A DNA stretch of 33,436 nt from Spirosoma spitsbergense DSM 19989 (lineage in GTDB: Bacteria > Bacteroidota > Bacteroidia > Cytophagales > Spirosomataceae), in contig NZ_KB893594.1 of the NCBI RefSeq assembly GCF_000374085.1, positions 1-33,436 on the forward strand, given 5' to 3'. A model generated the notes under the pieces. That model did no database searches. It was not told the origin of the DNA and was given only the letters and a program-made list of their open reading frames with translations. Each line of letters starts with the position of its first letter. Position 1 is the first letter of the stretch. The position numbers and the translations under genes were made by a program. This document shows positions 16,842-24,666 of the stretch, piece after piece.

Positions 16842-17600
16842 ATGCAGCCAAAGCTAACACTCGTGGGGGCGGGTCCCGGCGACGGCGAATTGATTACCTT
16901 AAAAGGAATCAGGACGCTTCAACAGGCCGATGTCGTTTTATACGACGACCTAGCCAATAGTACATTATTGGAATTTGCGCCTGAACGTGCATTGAAAATG
17001 TATGTGGGCAAACGGGCCGGAAGGATATCCTTCCCGCAGGGCGAGATCAACCGGCTGATCGTCCGGCTGGCGCAGGAGCATGGACACGTTGTTCGGCTCA
17101 AGGGGGGAGACCCCTACGTGTTTGGACGGGGCTACGAAGAAAGTAACTACGTCCGTCAGTATGGGATTGCCTGCGAAGTAGTGTCGGGCGTATCGAGTTG
17201 TATTGCCGTACCGGCATCACAGGGAATTCCGGTTACCAGCCGGGGTGTCAGCGAAAGTTTCTGGGTCATTACCGGTACCACCCGAAACGGAGAATTGTCG
17301 GACGATCTGAAACTAGCCGTTCAATCGAACGCTACCATCGTGGTTCTGATGGGCTTAGGGAAAATAAACGAATTATGTGCCATGTACTGTCAGGCCGGAC
17401 GCGGTCATTTGCCAATGGCAGTCGTACAAAACGGAACGCGGCCTGATGAACAGTGCGTCATTGGCCAGGTCTGGACTATTCCGCAGTTGGTAGCAGAGCA
17501 GGGTGTGGGGGCACCCGCTGTGCTCATCATCGGCGAGGTAGTTACGCTGCATCCATCCTATTTATCGGCCTGTTTGCAGAGCGTCGTTTATAGTCATTAG
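16842..17600 (+). CDS. cobA: Uroporphyrinogen-III C-methyltransferase
   Basis: This 252-residue SAM-dependent methyltransferase converts uroporphyrinogen III to precorrin-2, the first committed step to sirohaem. Signatures are LVGAGPGDGELITLKG (residues 6-21) and the SAM-site loop RLKGGDPYVFGRG (about 86-98). It is the single-domain form, without the dehydrogenase/chelatase part of CysG, so a separate enzyme must finish sirohaem. Its place next to nirB indicates a dedicated supply for nitrite reductase. The start is supported by an AGGAAAG site 5 bases upstream. Confidence 0.95.
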   Translation: MQPKLTLVGAGPGDGELITLKGIRTLQQADVVLYDDLANSTLLEFAPERALKMYVGKRAGRISFPQGEINRLIVRLAQEHGHVVRLKGGDPYVFGRGYEESNYVRQYGIACEVVSGVSSCIAVPASQGIPVTSRGVSESFWVITGTTRNGELSDDLKLAVQSNATIVVLMGLGKINELCAMYCQAGRGHLPMAVVQNGTRPDEQCVIGQVWTIPQLVAEQGVGAPAVLIIGEVVTLHPSYLSACLQSVVYSH

Positions 17601-18015
17601 CGGTGCGCCATTTGGTTGTCATTCGTTGTTTTTATGATCAATGACTACCAAACAAAAAAAGCCGATCCGGTGTGGGGGCACCTTTGGATCGGCTAAATCA
17701 GGGTTTTGTTTATGCGAAAAACACAAACGATTCAAAGAAAATGAAAAAAAACACGTAAAGCAAATCTGCTTTCTTTAGGGTTGGGTAACCTGTTAGCTTG
17801 AATCACTCGATTCTCAACGCCCAACCACTGTCTCCTGATTTACTAACAGCCTGATTTTACTACGCTGGCGTGGGTAAGGGGATGCTGTGCGGACGCACTT
17901 CCTGCTACACTAATTCTGAGAAAAGAAAATAGCCCGTTGCCATGGCCTTACCAGTCAGAAAACACGGTCTAGGGCAACTCTTTCAATCATTTACTCCTTT
18001 ACGATTTTTACTAAA
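17601..18015 (+). other. 415-base intergenic leader with several inverted repeats, no gene seen
   Basis: No protein gene is visible here. A hairpin at 17660-17694 has arms AGCCGATCC and GGATCGGCT and an inner GGTG/CACC stem. A second hairpin, AAAGCA/TGCTTT, lies at 17757-17772. A third structure pairs GGTTGGG (17779-17785) with CCCAACC (17820-17826), enclosing TTGAATC-ACTC-GATTC. Inside it, CTGTTAG (17790-17796) can instead pair with CTAACAG (17843-17849), giving a pseudoknot or an alternative fold. Such mutually exclusive helices ahead of a transport operon suggest a cis-acting RNA, but I match it to no known riboswitch class. Confidence 0.45.
17660..17694 (-). terminator. Hairpin with T-tract on the minus strand, downstream of cobA
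   Basis: The stem AGCCGATCC/GGATCGGCT (17660-17668 with 17686-17694) is extended by GGTG/CACC around a TGGGGG loop. The run of A at 17654-17660 makes this an intrinsic terminator when read on the minus strand, although no minus-strand gene enters here. On the plus strand it lacks a T-tract and may end cobA transcripts weakly or protect their 3' ends. Confidence 0.5.
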
Positions 18016-19551
18016 ATGGAAAAGTCATACCTCATACGATTATTCTTTTTGTGCGCATTTATGGTGGGCATACTGCCGCAGGCCAATGCACAGTTTTCCC
18101 TGATTGGTCAGCTACGTACCCGCACCGAAATCCGGAATGGTGTTGGTAATCTACCCGTGACGGGTAGCCAGGCAGCGGCTTTTACCTCGCAGCGGGCACG
18201 ACTGACGTTCGGCTATAAGTGGGACCGGATCACGTTTGGTATGGCCATTCAGGATGTTCGGGTTTGGGGGCAGGATGCCTCTACAATCTCGAACGCGGAT
18301 GGGAACAAGCTCATGGTTCACGAAGCATGGGCCGATGTTGCGCTCATCAATCGCGCCGATACGACCATGAAATTTACCCCAATCGACTACCTATCGCTGA
18401 AAATTGGGCGACAGGAAATGGTGTACGACGATTCACGCCTAATCGGTAATCTGGACTGGCTACAACAGGCCCGTCGGTTTGATGCGGCTCTATTGAAAGC
18501 GCAGCATAAAGGCTGGCAGCTGGACCTGGGTACCGGATTTAATCAGAATACGGATGGATTTGGCGTAAGCGGGACGTATTATACACCCGGTAACGTACCT
18601 GCATCGGCGCTCTCTACCAAAAGTGTGACGCTGGCCATTCCGGCTGGATTTATCCCCACAGCTACCAAAGGAGGAGCACCCGTGCTGGCCAATGCCGTGA
18701 GTACCAACGGCCAAAATCAGCAGTTCAAATCATTCAATATGATTTACCTGGCGCACAAGTTTAATAAGACGAAGTTCTCTGCGCTGTTCTTCAATGACAA
18801 CTTCCAAAAGTACCGGCTAGACTCGCTTGGGTCCGCTACCAATGGTTACGTATATGGCCGCCGTTATGACGTTTCGGGTACGAATTCCCGGGTAACCTAC
18901 GGGGCTATGCTGACCGGACTGGCTGGTACGAGTCTGCCGATTGCGTGGCAGGCATTTGCCTACGGGCAGGGGGGTAAAGACCGGGATGGACTGCAAATCA
19001 AAAAAGCTTATCACTACGGGGCTAACCTGATGTTTCAGCGCGGTCCATTGAGTCTCGGGCCGGGTTACGAAGTAATGTCGGGTACGAACGATGCCACCAT
19101 CAGTGCCGGGCAAACCAGCCGCTTCGACCCGTTGTACGGCACTCCTCACAAGTTCTGGGGGCTGATGGACTATTTCTACGCCGGTACCGGCTCTCCATCG
19201 GGCGGGCTGAAAGACGGTTACCTGAAAGTAAAATATACGGGCAAGCGACTGACAACCAGTTTCGACGCGCATTATTTTGCGCTGGCCAGTACCGTGTACA
19301 ATAAATTGCCCGATGCGGCTTCGACAACCCCCCTCTCGGCCAAATTGGGCATGGAGTACGACCTGACGGCTACTTATTCCCTCAATAAGTTCACGACGGT
19401 TGAAGGTGGTTACGCCATCATGAGTGGCACCAATACGCTTGAATATACCAAACAGGGAACGATGAATCAGAAAGATAAGGTGGGTACCTGGGCCTATCTG
19501 ATGATTAACATTCGCCCCGATTTTTTTGCCGCCAACGCCCCCAAAAAGTAA
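18016..19551 (+). CDS. Outer-membrane porin of the alginate-export (Alginate_exp) type, probable nitrate/nitrite porin
   Basis: The 511-residue protein starts with a signal peptide (about residues 1-25, ending QANA before QFSLIG). The mature part has alternating aromatic/polar strands typical of a beta-barrel (for example LTFGYKWDRITFGMAIQDVRVW), repeated glycine/tyrosine turns, and a C-terminal strand ending near RPDFF. The pattern resembles the Alginate_exp porin family, which in Bacteroidota often sits beside nitrate genes. Its position 40 bases before NarK supports outer-membrane uptake of nitrate or nitrite. The substrate is inferred from context, not from binding residues. Confidence 0.78.
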   Translation: MEKSYLIRLFFLCAFMVGILPQANAQFSLIGQLRTRTEIRNGVGNLPVTGSQAAAFTSQRARLTFGYKWDRITFGMAIQDVRVWGQDASTISNADGNKLMVHEAWADVALINRADTTMKFTPIDYLSLKIGRQEMVYDDSRLIGNLDWLQQARRFDAALLKAQHKGWQLDLGTGFNQNTDGFGVSGTYYTPGNVPASALSTKSVTLAIPAGFIPTATKGGAPVLANAVSTNGQNQQFKSFNMIYLAHKFNKTKFSALFFNDNFQKYRLDSLGSATNGYVYGRRYDVSGTNSRVTYGAMLTGLAGTSLPIAWQAFAYGQGGKDRDGLQIKKAYHYGANLMFQRGPLSLGPGYEVMSGTNDATISAGQTSRFDPLYGTPHKFWGLMDYFYAGTGSPSGGLKDGYLKVKYTGKRLTTSFDAHYFALASTVYNKLPDAASTTPLSAKLGMEYDLTATYSLNKFTTVEGGYAIMSGTNTLEYTKQGTMNQKDKVGTWAYLMINIRPDFFAANAPKK

Positions 19552-19591
19552 GAAACCTATTTTTTGAACAACCTTAAACATCTAGGAAATC

Positions 19592-20890
19592 ATGAATGTA
19601 TCGAATACACCACTCGAAAAAATTAACATCTTCAGCCTGAAAGGCGTCCAGATGCGAACCTTTCACCTGACCTGGATTGCCTTCTTTATCTGTTTCTTCG
19701 GCTGGTTTGGTCTGGCTCCGCTCATGCCTGCTATTCGGGAAGACCTGGGGCTGACTAAACCCCAGATTGGTAATATTATTATCGCAGCCGTGTCAGCTAC
19801 TATTTTTGCCCGCCTTCTGGTGGGTAAGCTCTGCGACACCTGGGGACCCCGCAAAACCTACACCGCGCTGCTGGTGATAGGGTCATTACCCGTTATGCTG
19901 GTTGGGCTTGCGCACGATTACACCTCATTCCTGCTGTTCCGTCTGGCCATTGGTACTATCGGTGCCTCGTTCGTTATCACGCAGTATCATACCTCAATGA
20001 TGTTCGCGCCCAAAATCAAAGGCACGGTCAATGCCCTGACGGGTGGATGGGGTAACCTGGGTGGTGGTATTACTCAGTTAGCTATGCCCCTTATCATGGC
20101 GGTGATTGTTGGCTTCGGCTACACTAAACCAGAAGCCTGGCGGTACGCCATGATTGTACCGGGTGTGATGATGCTTATCATGGCGTACCTATACTACCGC
20201 TATACCACTGACACACCACAGGGTAATTTCGATGAGCTTGACCGGACGGTGGAAAAAAGCGAATCGGTTGGCTTCTGGAAAGCCTGCTCCGACATGCGTG
20301 TGTGGGCCCTGGCACTGGCTTACGCCTGCTGCTTCGGGATGGAAATTACGTTTGATGGCGTAGCTGCTCTGTATTTCTTCGACAATTTCAAGATGGAGCA
20401 GACCGAAGCTGGTTTCTGGGCCATGCTGTTTGGTTTCATGAACATCTTCGCCCGTGCGCTGGGTGGTATCGTCGCCGATAAAGTAGGTAACAAATACGGT
20501 ATGCGCGGTAAAGGGGTACTGCTGGCAGGCCTGTTGCTGATGGAAGGCGTTGGTATCATGCTGTTCGCTCAGGCGGGTAGCCTGCCCCTGGCCATCGCGT
20601 CCATGCTGACCTTTGCCCTGTTCCTGAAAATGTCGAACGGCAGCACGTATGCCATTGTGCCATTCGTGAATCCCAAAGCCGTTGGTGTTATTTCGGGTGT
20701 AGTGGGGGCGGGTGGTAACGTGGGCGGTATGCTGATGGGCTTCCTGTTCAAGTCACAAAACATCAGTTATGGTCAGGCATTTCTGTACATCGGCGCTGTG
20801 GTAGCCGTGGTGGGTGTGCTGCTGTTTCTGGTCAATTTCAACAAAGCCGTTGTTATAGAACCCGCCGAATCGGAATTGCAGACAGCTTGA
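19592..20890 (+). CDS. NarK/NrtP-type nitrate/nitrite MFS transporter
   Basis: This 432-residue major facilitator protein has about twelve membrane helices. The two nitrate-signature regions are present: GGWGNLGGG (about residues 150-158) in the first half, and SNGSTYAIVPFV with GVVGAGGNVGG (about 349-380) in the second half. The MFS loop motif after TM2 (GKLCDTWGPRKT) is also visible. It would import nitrate, or exchange it for nitrite, at the inner membrane to feed the reductase encoded next. A hairpin-forming repeat region separates it from that reductase gene. Confidence 0.94.
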   Translation: MNVSNTPLEKINIFSLKGVQMRTFHLTWIAFFICFFGWFGLAPLMPAIREDLGLTKPQIGNIIIAAVSATIFARLLVGKLCDTWGPRKTYTALLVIGSLPVMLVGLAHDYTSFLLFRLAIGTIGASFVITQYHTSMMFAPKIKGTVNALTGGWGNLGGGITQLAMPLIMAVIVGFGYTKPEAWRYAMIVPGVMMLIMAYLYYRYTTDTPQGNFDELDRTVEKSESVGFWKACSDMRVWALALAYACCFGMEITFDGVAALYFFDNFKMEQTEAGFWAMLFGFMNIFARALGGIVADKVGNKYGMRGKGVLLAGLLLMEGVGIMLFAQAGSLPLAIASMLTFALFLKMSNGSTYAIVPFVNPKAVGVISGVVGAGGNVGGMLMGFLFKSQNISYGQAFLYIGAVVAVVGVLLFLVNFNKAVVIEPAESELQTA

Positions 20891-20895
20891 ATTTA

Positions 20896-20994
20896 ATGGA
20901 TAATGAATAATGTAAGATGCCTAATGCATTAATAATCTGACGTGTGCGTTTGTTCTGCCTGACATTATTCATTATCCATTTTACATTATTCATT
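20896..20994. repeat. Inverted repeat between narK-like and nitrate reductase genes
   Basis: Two perfect 18-base arms, ATGGATAATGAATAATGT (20896-20913) and its complement (20962-20979), are separated by 48 bases. Part of the right arm, ACATTATTCATT, is repeated at 20983-20994, just before the next start codon at 21003. The sequence style matches the shorter repeats around def. It could act as an RNA hairpin controlling expression of the downstream reductase, or be a dispersed repetitive element. Confidence 0.7.
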
Positions 20995-21002
20995 TCAATG
21001 TT

Positions 21003-24000
21003 ATGACTCATCAAACTACCTGTTGTTATTGTGGTGTTGGTTGCGGAATCGTGGTCAAACAGGAGCAGCAAGGGCGGTTAACCGTCGAGGGTGATAAAGA
21101 ACATCCCTCTAACCGGGGATTGCTGTGCTCGAAGGGGATGAATCTGCATTACACCGTCATGGATCAGTCCGACCGGCTGCTGTATCCGCAGATGCGGGGT
21201 AACCGCAACATGCCGATGCAACGGGTTAGCTGGGATGCGGCACTGGAACGTACGGCTGCCGTTTTCAGAACGCTCATCCAGAAATACGGTCCCGATTCTG
21301 TTGCGTTCTACGTGTCGGGGCAGTGCCTGACGGAAGAGTATTATCTGGTCAATAAACTCATTAAGGGGTTTATCGGATCCAATAATATCGACACCAACTC
21401 CCGCTTGTGCATGTCGTCGGCGGTGGTTGGATACAAGTTGTCGCTGGGGGAGGATTCGGTACCGGTTTGTTACGATGATATTGAAGAGGCTGATATTTTT
21501 CTGGTCCAGGGTGCCAACCCCGCCTGGTGCCACCCTGTTCTCTGGCGTCGGGTGGAAGCGCATAAAGCGGCTAACCCGCACGTTAAAATCATTACTGTCG
21601 ACCCCCGAAAGACAGACACTGCCCGTTCGTCGGATTTGCATCTGCCCATCCGCCCCGGCACCGATATTGTACTCAATAATGCTCTTGGCCGGTTACTGAT
21701 TGAAAACGGCAAAATTGACCTCGACTTTATTACCAACCACGCTGATGGCTTCACGGCCTATCAGGAACAGGTGATGCTGCGTACGATCGACGAAGCTGCC
21801 GACCTGTGCGGAATTCCGGCAAAAAGTATTCGGCAGGCAGCCCACTGGATTGGTGCATCAAAAGGCTTTCTGTCGCTCTGGACGATGGGGTTGAACCAGT
21901 CGGCCATTGGCGTCAATAAAAACCTGTCGCTCATCAATCTACATCTGATTACGGGCCGAATTGGTACACCCGGCAACGGGCCATTCTCACTTACGGGACA
22001 GCCTAACGCAATGGGGGGGCGCGAAACGGGAGGGTTAGCCAACATTCTACCTGCCCACCGCGACGTAACCAACGCGGCCCACCGCGCCGAAGTCGAAACC
22101 TTCTGGAACGGACCAGTAAAAATCGCCGACAAACCCGGTCTTACAGCCACTGAAATGTTCGAAGCCTTAACCGACGACCGGTTAAAAGCTATCTGGATTA
22201 TCAACACCAATCCATTGGTGAGTATGCCAGATGTCAACACGACCGAGGGTGCTTTGAAAAGCGCCCGCTTTGTGGTTGTGCAGGACGTGTCGAGCCGGGC
22301 CGATACCGTACAGTTTGCCGATGTGGTACTTCCCGCTGCGGCATGGCTCGAAAAAGAAGGGACGATGACCAATGCCGAACGCCGGATTGCGCACCTGCCT
22401 AAAATCATCGATGCCCCCGGAGAAGCATTACCCGATTCCGAAATTATCTGGCGGTTTGCTCAGAAAATGGGGTTTGGTAATGCATTTAACTACACCAGCC
22501 CATCGGAAGTGTACGATGAATACGCCCAACTGACGGCTGGCACAAACGTCGATATAACCGGCGTAAATTATGCCCTGCTAAAGAAAAGGCGGACGGTGCA
22601 GTGGCCTTTTCCGGTAGAGGATAGGAAAAAAGAGAACCGTCAGCCGGGGAATGCAGGAACGCCCCGGCTCTTCTCCGACCACAAATTTTACACGGCAAAT
22701 GGTCGGGCTAAAATTCACGCTGTACCCGATGAGAACACGTCGGAGCCGACTGATGAGGACTTTCCGCTTGTATTAACTACTGGCCGTATCCGCGACCAGT
22801 GGCACACCATGACCAAAACGGGGCGGGTGGCAAAACTCAATCAGTACAGTCCGCAGCCTTTTTTACAACTAAACCCGACCGATGCCGGTGCGCGGAGTAT
22901 TCTGGATGGTCAACTGGTAACGGTGCAGGGGCGTAGGGGCGAGGTACGCGTGAAAGTGCAACTGACGGACGATGTTAGGCCCGGCCTTTGTTTCCTGCCA
23001 ATGCACTGGGGCAAAAAACGATCTGGTGATGCGTTGAATACCAACCTGAATCGCGCCAATAACCTGACCAATTCCCTGGTCGACCCGCGATCAAAAGAGC
23101 CCGATTTTAAGTTTACGGCGGTAGAGGTTATGCCGTACAAAAAGCCGGTCGAGAAGATTATTATCATCGGGGCCGGGTCGGCAGGGTTGGGTTTTATCAA
23201 TGCGTATCGCTCAATGAAGTCGGGCCGTACCGAGATGCCGGTCGAAGATGAGCTGCATGTCTTTTCCAAAGAAATTTTTCCGTTCTACAACCGCGTATTA
23301 CTGCCCGATTACATCAGCGGGGCGCAATCGTGGGAGCAGCTCGTCAAACTGCGCGAAGACCAGTTCGACGAAGCCCGCATCATTGTGCACAAAGGGGTGG
23401 GTATTGCCCACATTGACCGGAAGGCGAAGGTTGTAACGGATACCGAAGGTGTCGAGCATAGCTACGATAAAATTCTGCTTGGTACCGGTAGTCGGGCGTT
23501 TATGCCTAAAAGTATACCGAATCTGCCCGGTATTTTCAATATGCGTTCCCGGCTGGATGCCGACTCGCTCATGCCTTTCCTGAATCCATCGGGCGGTACA
23601 TCGGCCGAACCGCCGGTTACTGTCATTGTAGGTGGTGGCTTGCTGGGGCTGGAATTAGCCGCTTCCCTGCGGCAGATTGGCGTTCGGGTAACCGTTATCC
23701 AGCGGGCGGGCCGGTTCCTGGAGCGTCAGCTGGACCCCATGGCTAGTGAGCTGTTCTATCTGGAGCTTATTGATCGCGGAGTCGATATTTACTTCAACGA
23801 AGAAGTTCAGACTTATATAGGAACGGATTGCGTTGCGGGTGTGCGACTGAACTCCGGCAAACAGATTGCCTGTCAGGCGGTGGTTATTGCCATTGGTACC
23901 GTGCCCAATACGGAACTCGCTCAGGCAGCGGGCCTGGTTTGCAACCGCGGGGTAGTGGTTAATGATTACCTACAAACCTCTGACCCGGCTATTTTTGCCG

Positions 24001-24611
24001 CTGGCGAAGTGGCGCAGTGGAACGGGCAGATGTGGGGTATCACCCTGGCTGCCGAGCAGCAGGCCGAAGCGGCTGCCCGGTTCATGGCGGGCGACATTGC
24101 GGAACCATACCGGGGTAGCCTGGCCATTAGTATTCTCAAAATGGAGGGCCTGCACCTCTGTAGTATGGGAATTACCGAAGTGCCGACGGGGGCAGGGGGT
24201 AGTGATTACGAGGAAATCATCTTCATCGATAAAGCGAAGCGCTATTACAAGAAGTGCATCGTGCAGGGTGATAAACTGGTGGGGGCCGTGCTGGTCGGCG
24301 ACAAAAATGAATTCGCTGAGTTTCGTGAACTCATTGCCAGCGGACTCGAACTGTCCGACAAACGGTTACAACTACTGCGGGCCAGTAAAAAAGTGGACCC
24401 CGTAGCGGGCAAGCTGGTTTGTTCCTGTAACAGTGTCGGGCAGGGAAATCTGGAACGGGCTATTCAGGCTGGTTGTGCCGATTTTCAGCAGCTCTGCCAG
24501 CAAACGGGTGCCGGAACCGGCTGTGGCTCGTGCCGACCCGAAGTGCGGAGTATACTTGACTTAATGAGCGAAAGAATGAAAGTGCGAAAGAGTGGACAAA
24601 CCGTTCCGTAA
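21003..24611 (+). CDS. Assimilatory nitrate reductase fused to a NirB-like FAD/BFD electron-input module
   Basis: The 1202-residue protein starts with a molybdopterin oxidoreductase (about 1-700): [4Fe-4S] ligands Cys7, Cys10, Cys14 and Cys42, and TNSRLCMSSAVVGYK, whose Cys is the likely Mo ligand of Nas-type enzymes. From about 712 an FAD/NAD-binding domain follows (KIIIIGAGSAGLGF, VIVGGGLLGLELAASL, SDPAIFAAGEVAQW). The end (about 1137-1190) is a BFD-like [2Fe-2S] domain (CSCNSVG ... GCGSCRP). It thus combines catalytic NasA/NasC and a NasB-like reductase in one chain, so NAD(P)H could drive nitrate to nitrite without a separate reductase (inference). No Tat signal is seen, so it should be cytosolic. 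The last residues (SERMKVRKSGQTVP) are encoded inside a repeat hairpin. Confidence 0.93.
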   Translation: MTHQTTCCYCGVGCGIVVKQEQQGRLTVEGDKEHPSNRGLLCSKGMNLHYTVMDQSDRLLYPQMRGNRNMPMQRVSWDAALERTAAVFRTLIQKYGPDSVAFYVSGQCLTEEYYLVNKLIKGFIGSNNIDTNSRLCMSSAVVGYKLSLGEDSVPVCYDDIEEADIFLVQGANPAWCHPVLWRRVEAHKAANPHVKIITVDPRKTDTARSSDLHLPIRPGTDIVLNNALGRLLIENGKIDLDFITNHADGFTAYQEQVMLRTIDEAADLCGIPAKSIRQAAHWIGASKGFLSLWTMGLNQSAIGVNKNLSLINLHLITGRIGTPGNGPFSLTGQPNAMGGRETGGLANILPAHRDVTNAAHRAEVETFWNGPVKIADKPGLTATEMFEALTDDRLKAIWIINTNPLVSMPDVNTTEGALKSARFVVVQDVSSRADTVQFADVVLPAAAWLEKEGTMTNAERRIAHLPKIIDAPGEALPDSEIIWRFAQKMGFGNAFNYTSPSEVYDEYAQLTAGTNVDITGVNYALLKKRRTVQWPFPVEDRKKENRQPGNAGTPRLFSDHKFYTANGRAKIHAVPDENTSEPTDEDFPLVLTTGRIRDQWHTMTKTGRVAKLNQYSPQPFLQLNPTDAGARSILDGQLVTVQGRRGEVRVKVQLTDDVRPGLCFLPMHWGKKRSGDALNTNLNRANNLTNSLVDPRSKEPDFKFTAVEVMPYKKPVEKIIIIGAGSAGLGFINAYRSMKSGRTEMPVEDELHVFSKEIFPFYNRVLLPDYISGAQSWEQLVKLREDQFDEARIIVHKGVGIAHIDRKAKVVTDTEGVEHSYDKILLGTGSRAFMPKSIPNLPGIFNMRSRLDADSLMPFLNPSGGTSAEPPVTVIVGGGLLGLELAASLRQIGVRVTVIQRAGRFLERQLDPMASELFYLELIDRGVDIYFNEEVQTYIGTDCVAGVRLNSGKQIACQAVVIAIGTVPNTELAQAAGLVCNRGVVVNDYLQTSDPAIFAAGEVAQWNGQMWGITLAAEQQAEAAARFMAGDIAEPYRGSLAISILKMEGLHLCSMGITEVPTGAGGSDYEEIIFIDKAKRYYKKCIVQGDKLVGAVLVGDKNEFAEFRELIASGLELSDKRLQLLRASKKVDPVAGKLVCSCNSVGQGNLERAIQAGCADFQQLCQQTGAGTGCGSCRPEVRSILDLMSERMKVRKSGQTVP

Positions 24612-24660
24612 TGGAACCAAGCCTTTTTCGCACTTTCATTCTTTCGCACTTTCACTCTTT
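24568..24660. repeat. Hairpin repeat spanning the reductase stop and the next gene's leader
   Basis: A 22-base arm at 24568-24589 (containing GAAAGAATGAAAGTGCG) is perfectly inverted at 24626-24647. The loop holds the reductase stop codon (24609-24611) and a small inner hairpin GTTCC-GTAAT-GGAAC. A diverged second unit (AAAGAGTG 24587-24594; CACTCTTT 24653-24660) can also pair. The structure ends 6 bases before the ATG at 24667, so it could couple or limit translation of the downstream gene. Confidence 0.75.
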
Positions 24661-24666
24661 AACGCC

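Noticed and set aside
17741..17758. Five-codon leader peptide (ATG AAA AAA AAC ACG TAA) followed by a hairpin, suggesting attenuation
   Set aside because: The codons fit no amino-acid theme relevant to nitrate, there is no ribosome site, and such tiny frames arise by chance in A-rich DNA.
17601..18015. TPP, cobalamin or molybdenum cofactor riboswitch before the porin gene
   Set aside because: I looked for the conserved boxes of these classes as I know them and did not find them; only unassigned inverted repeats are visible.
24592..24666. GTG start giving 25 extra residues on the rubredoxin protein, overlapping the nitrate reductase gene
   Set aside because: The extension is a translation of the hairpin repeat, and homology to the reductase half-domain begins right after the ATG at 24667.
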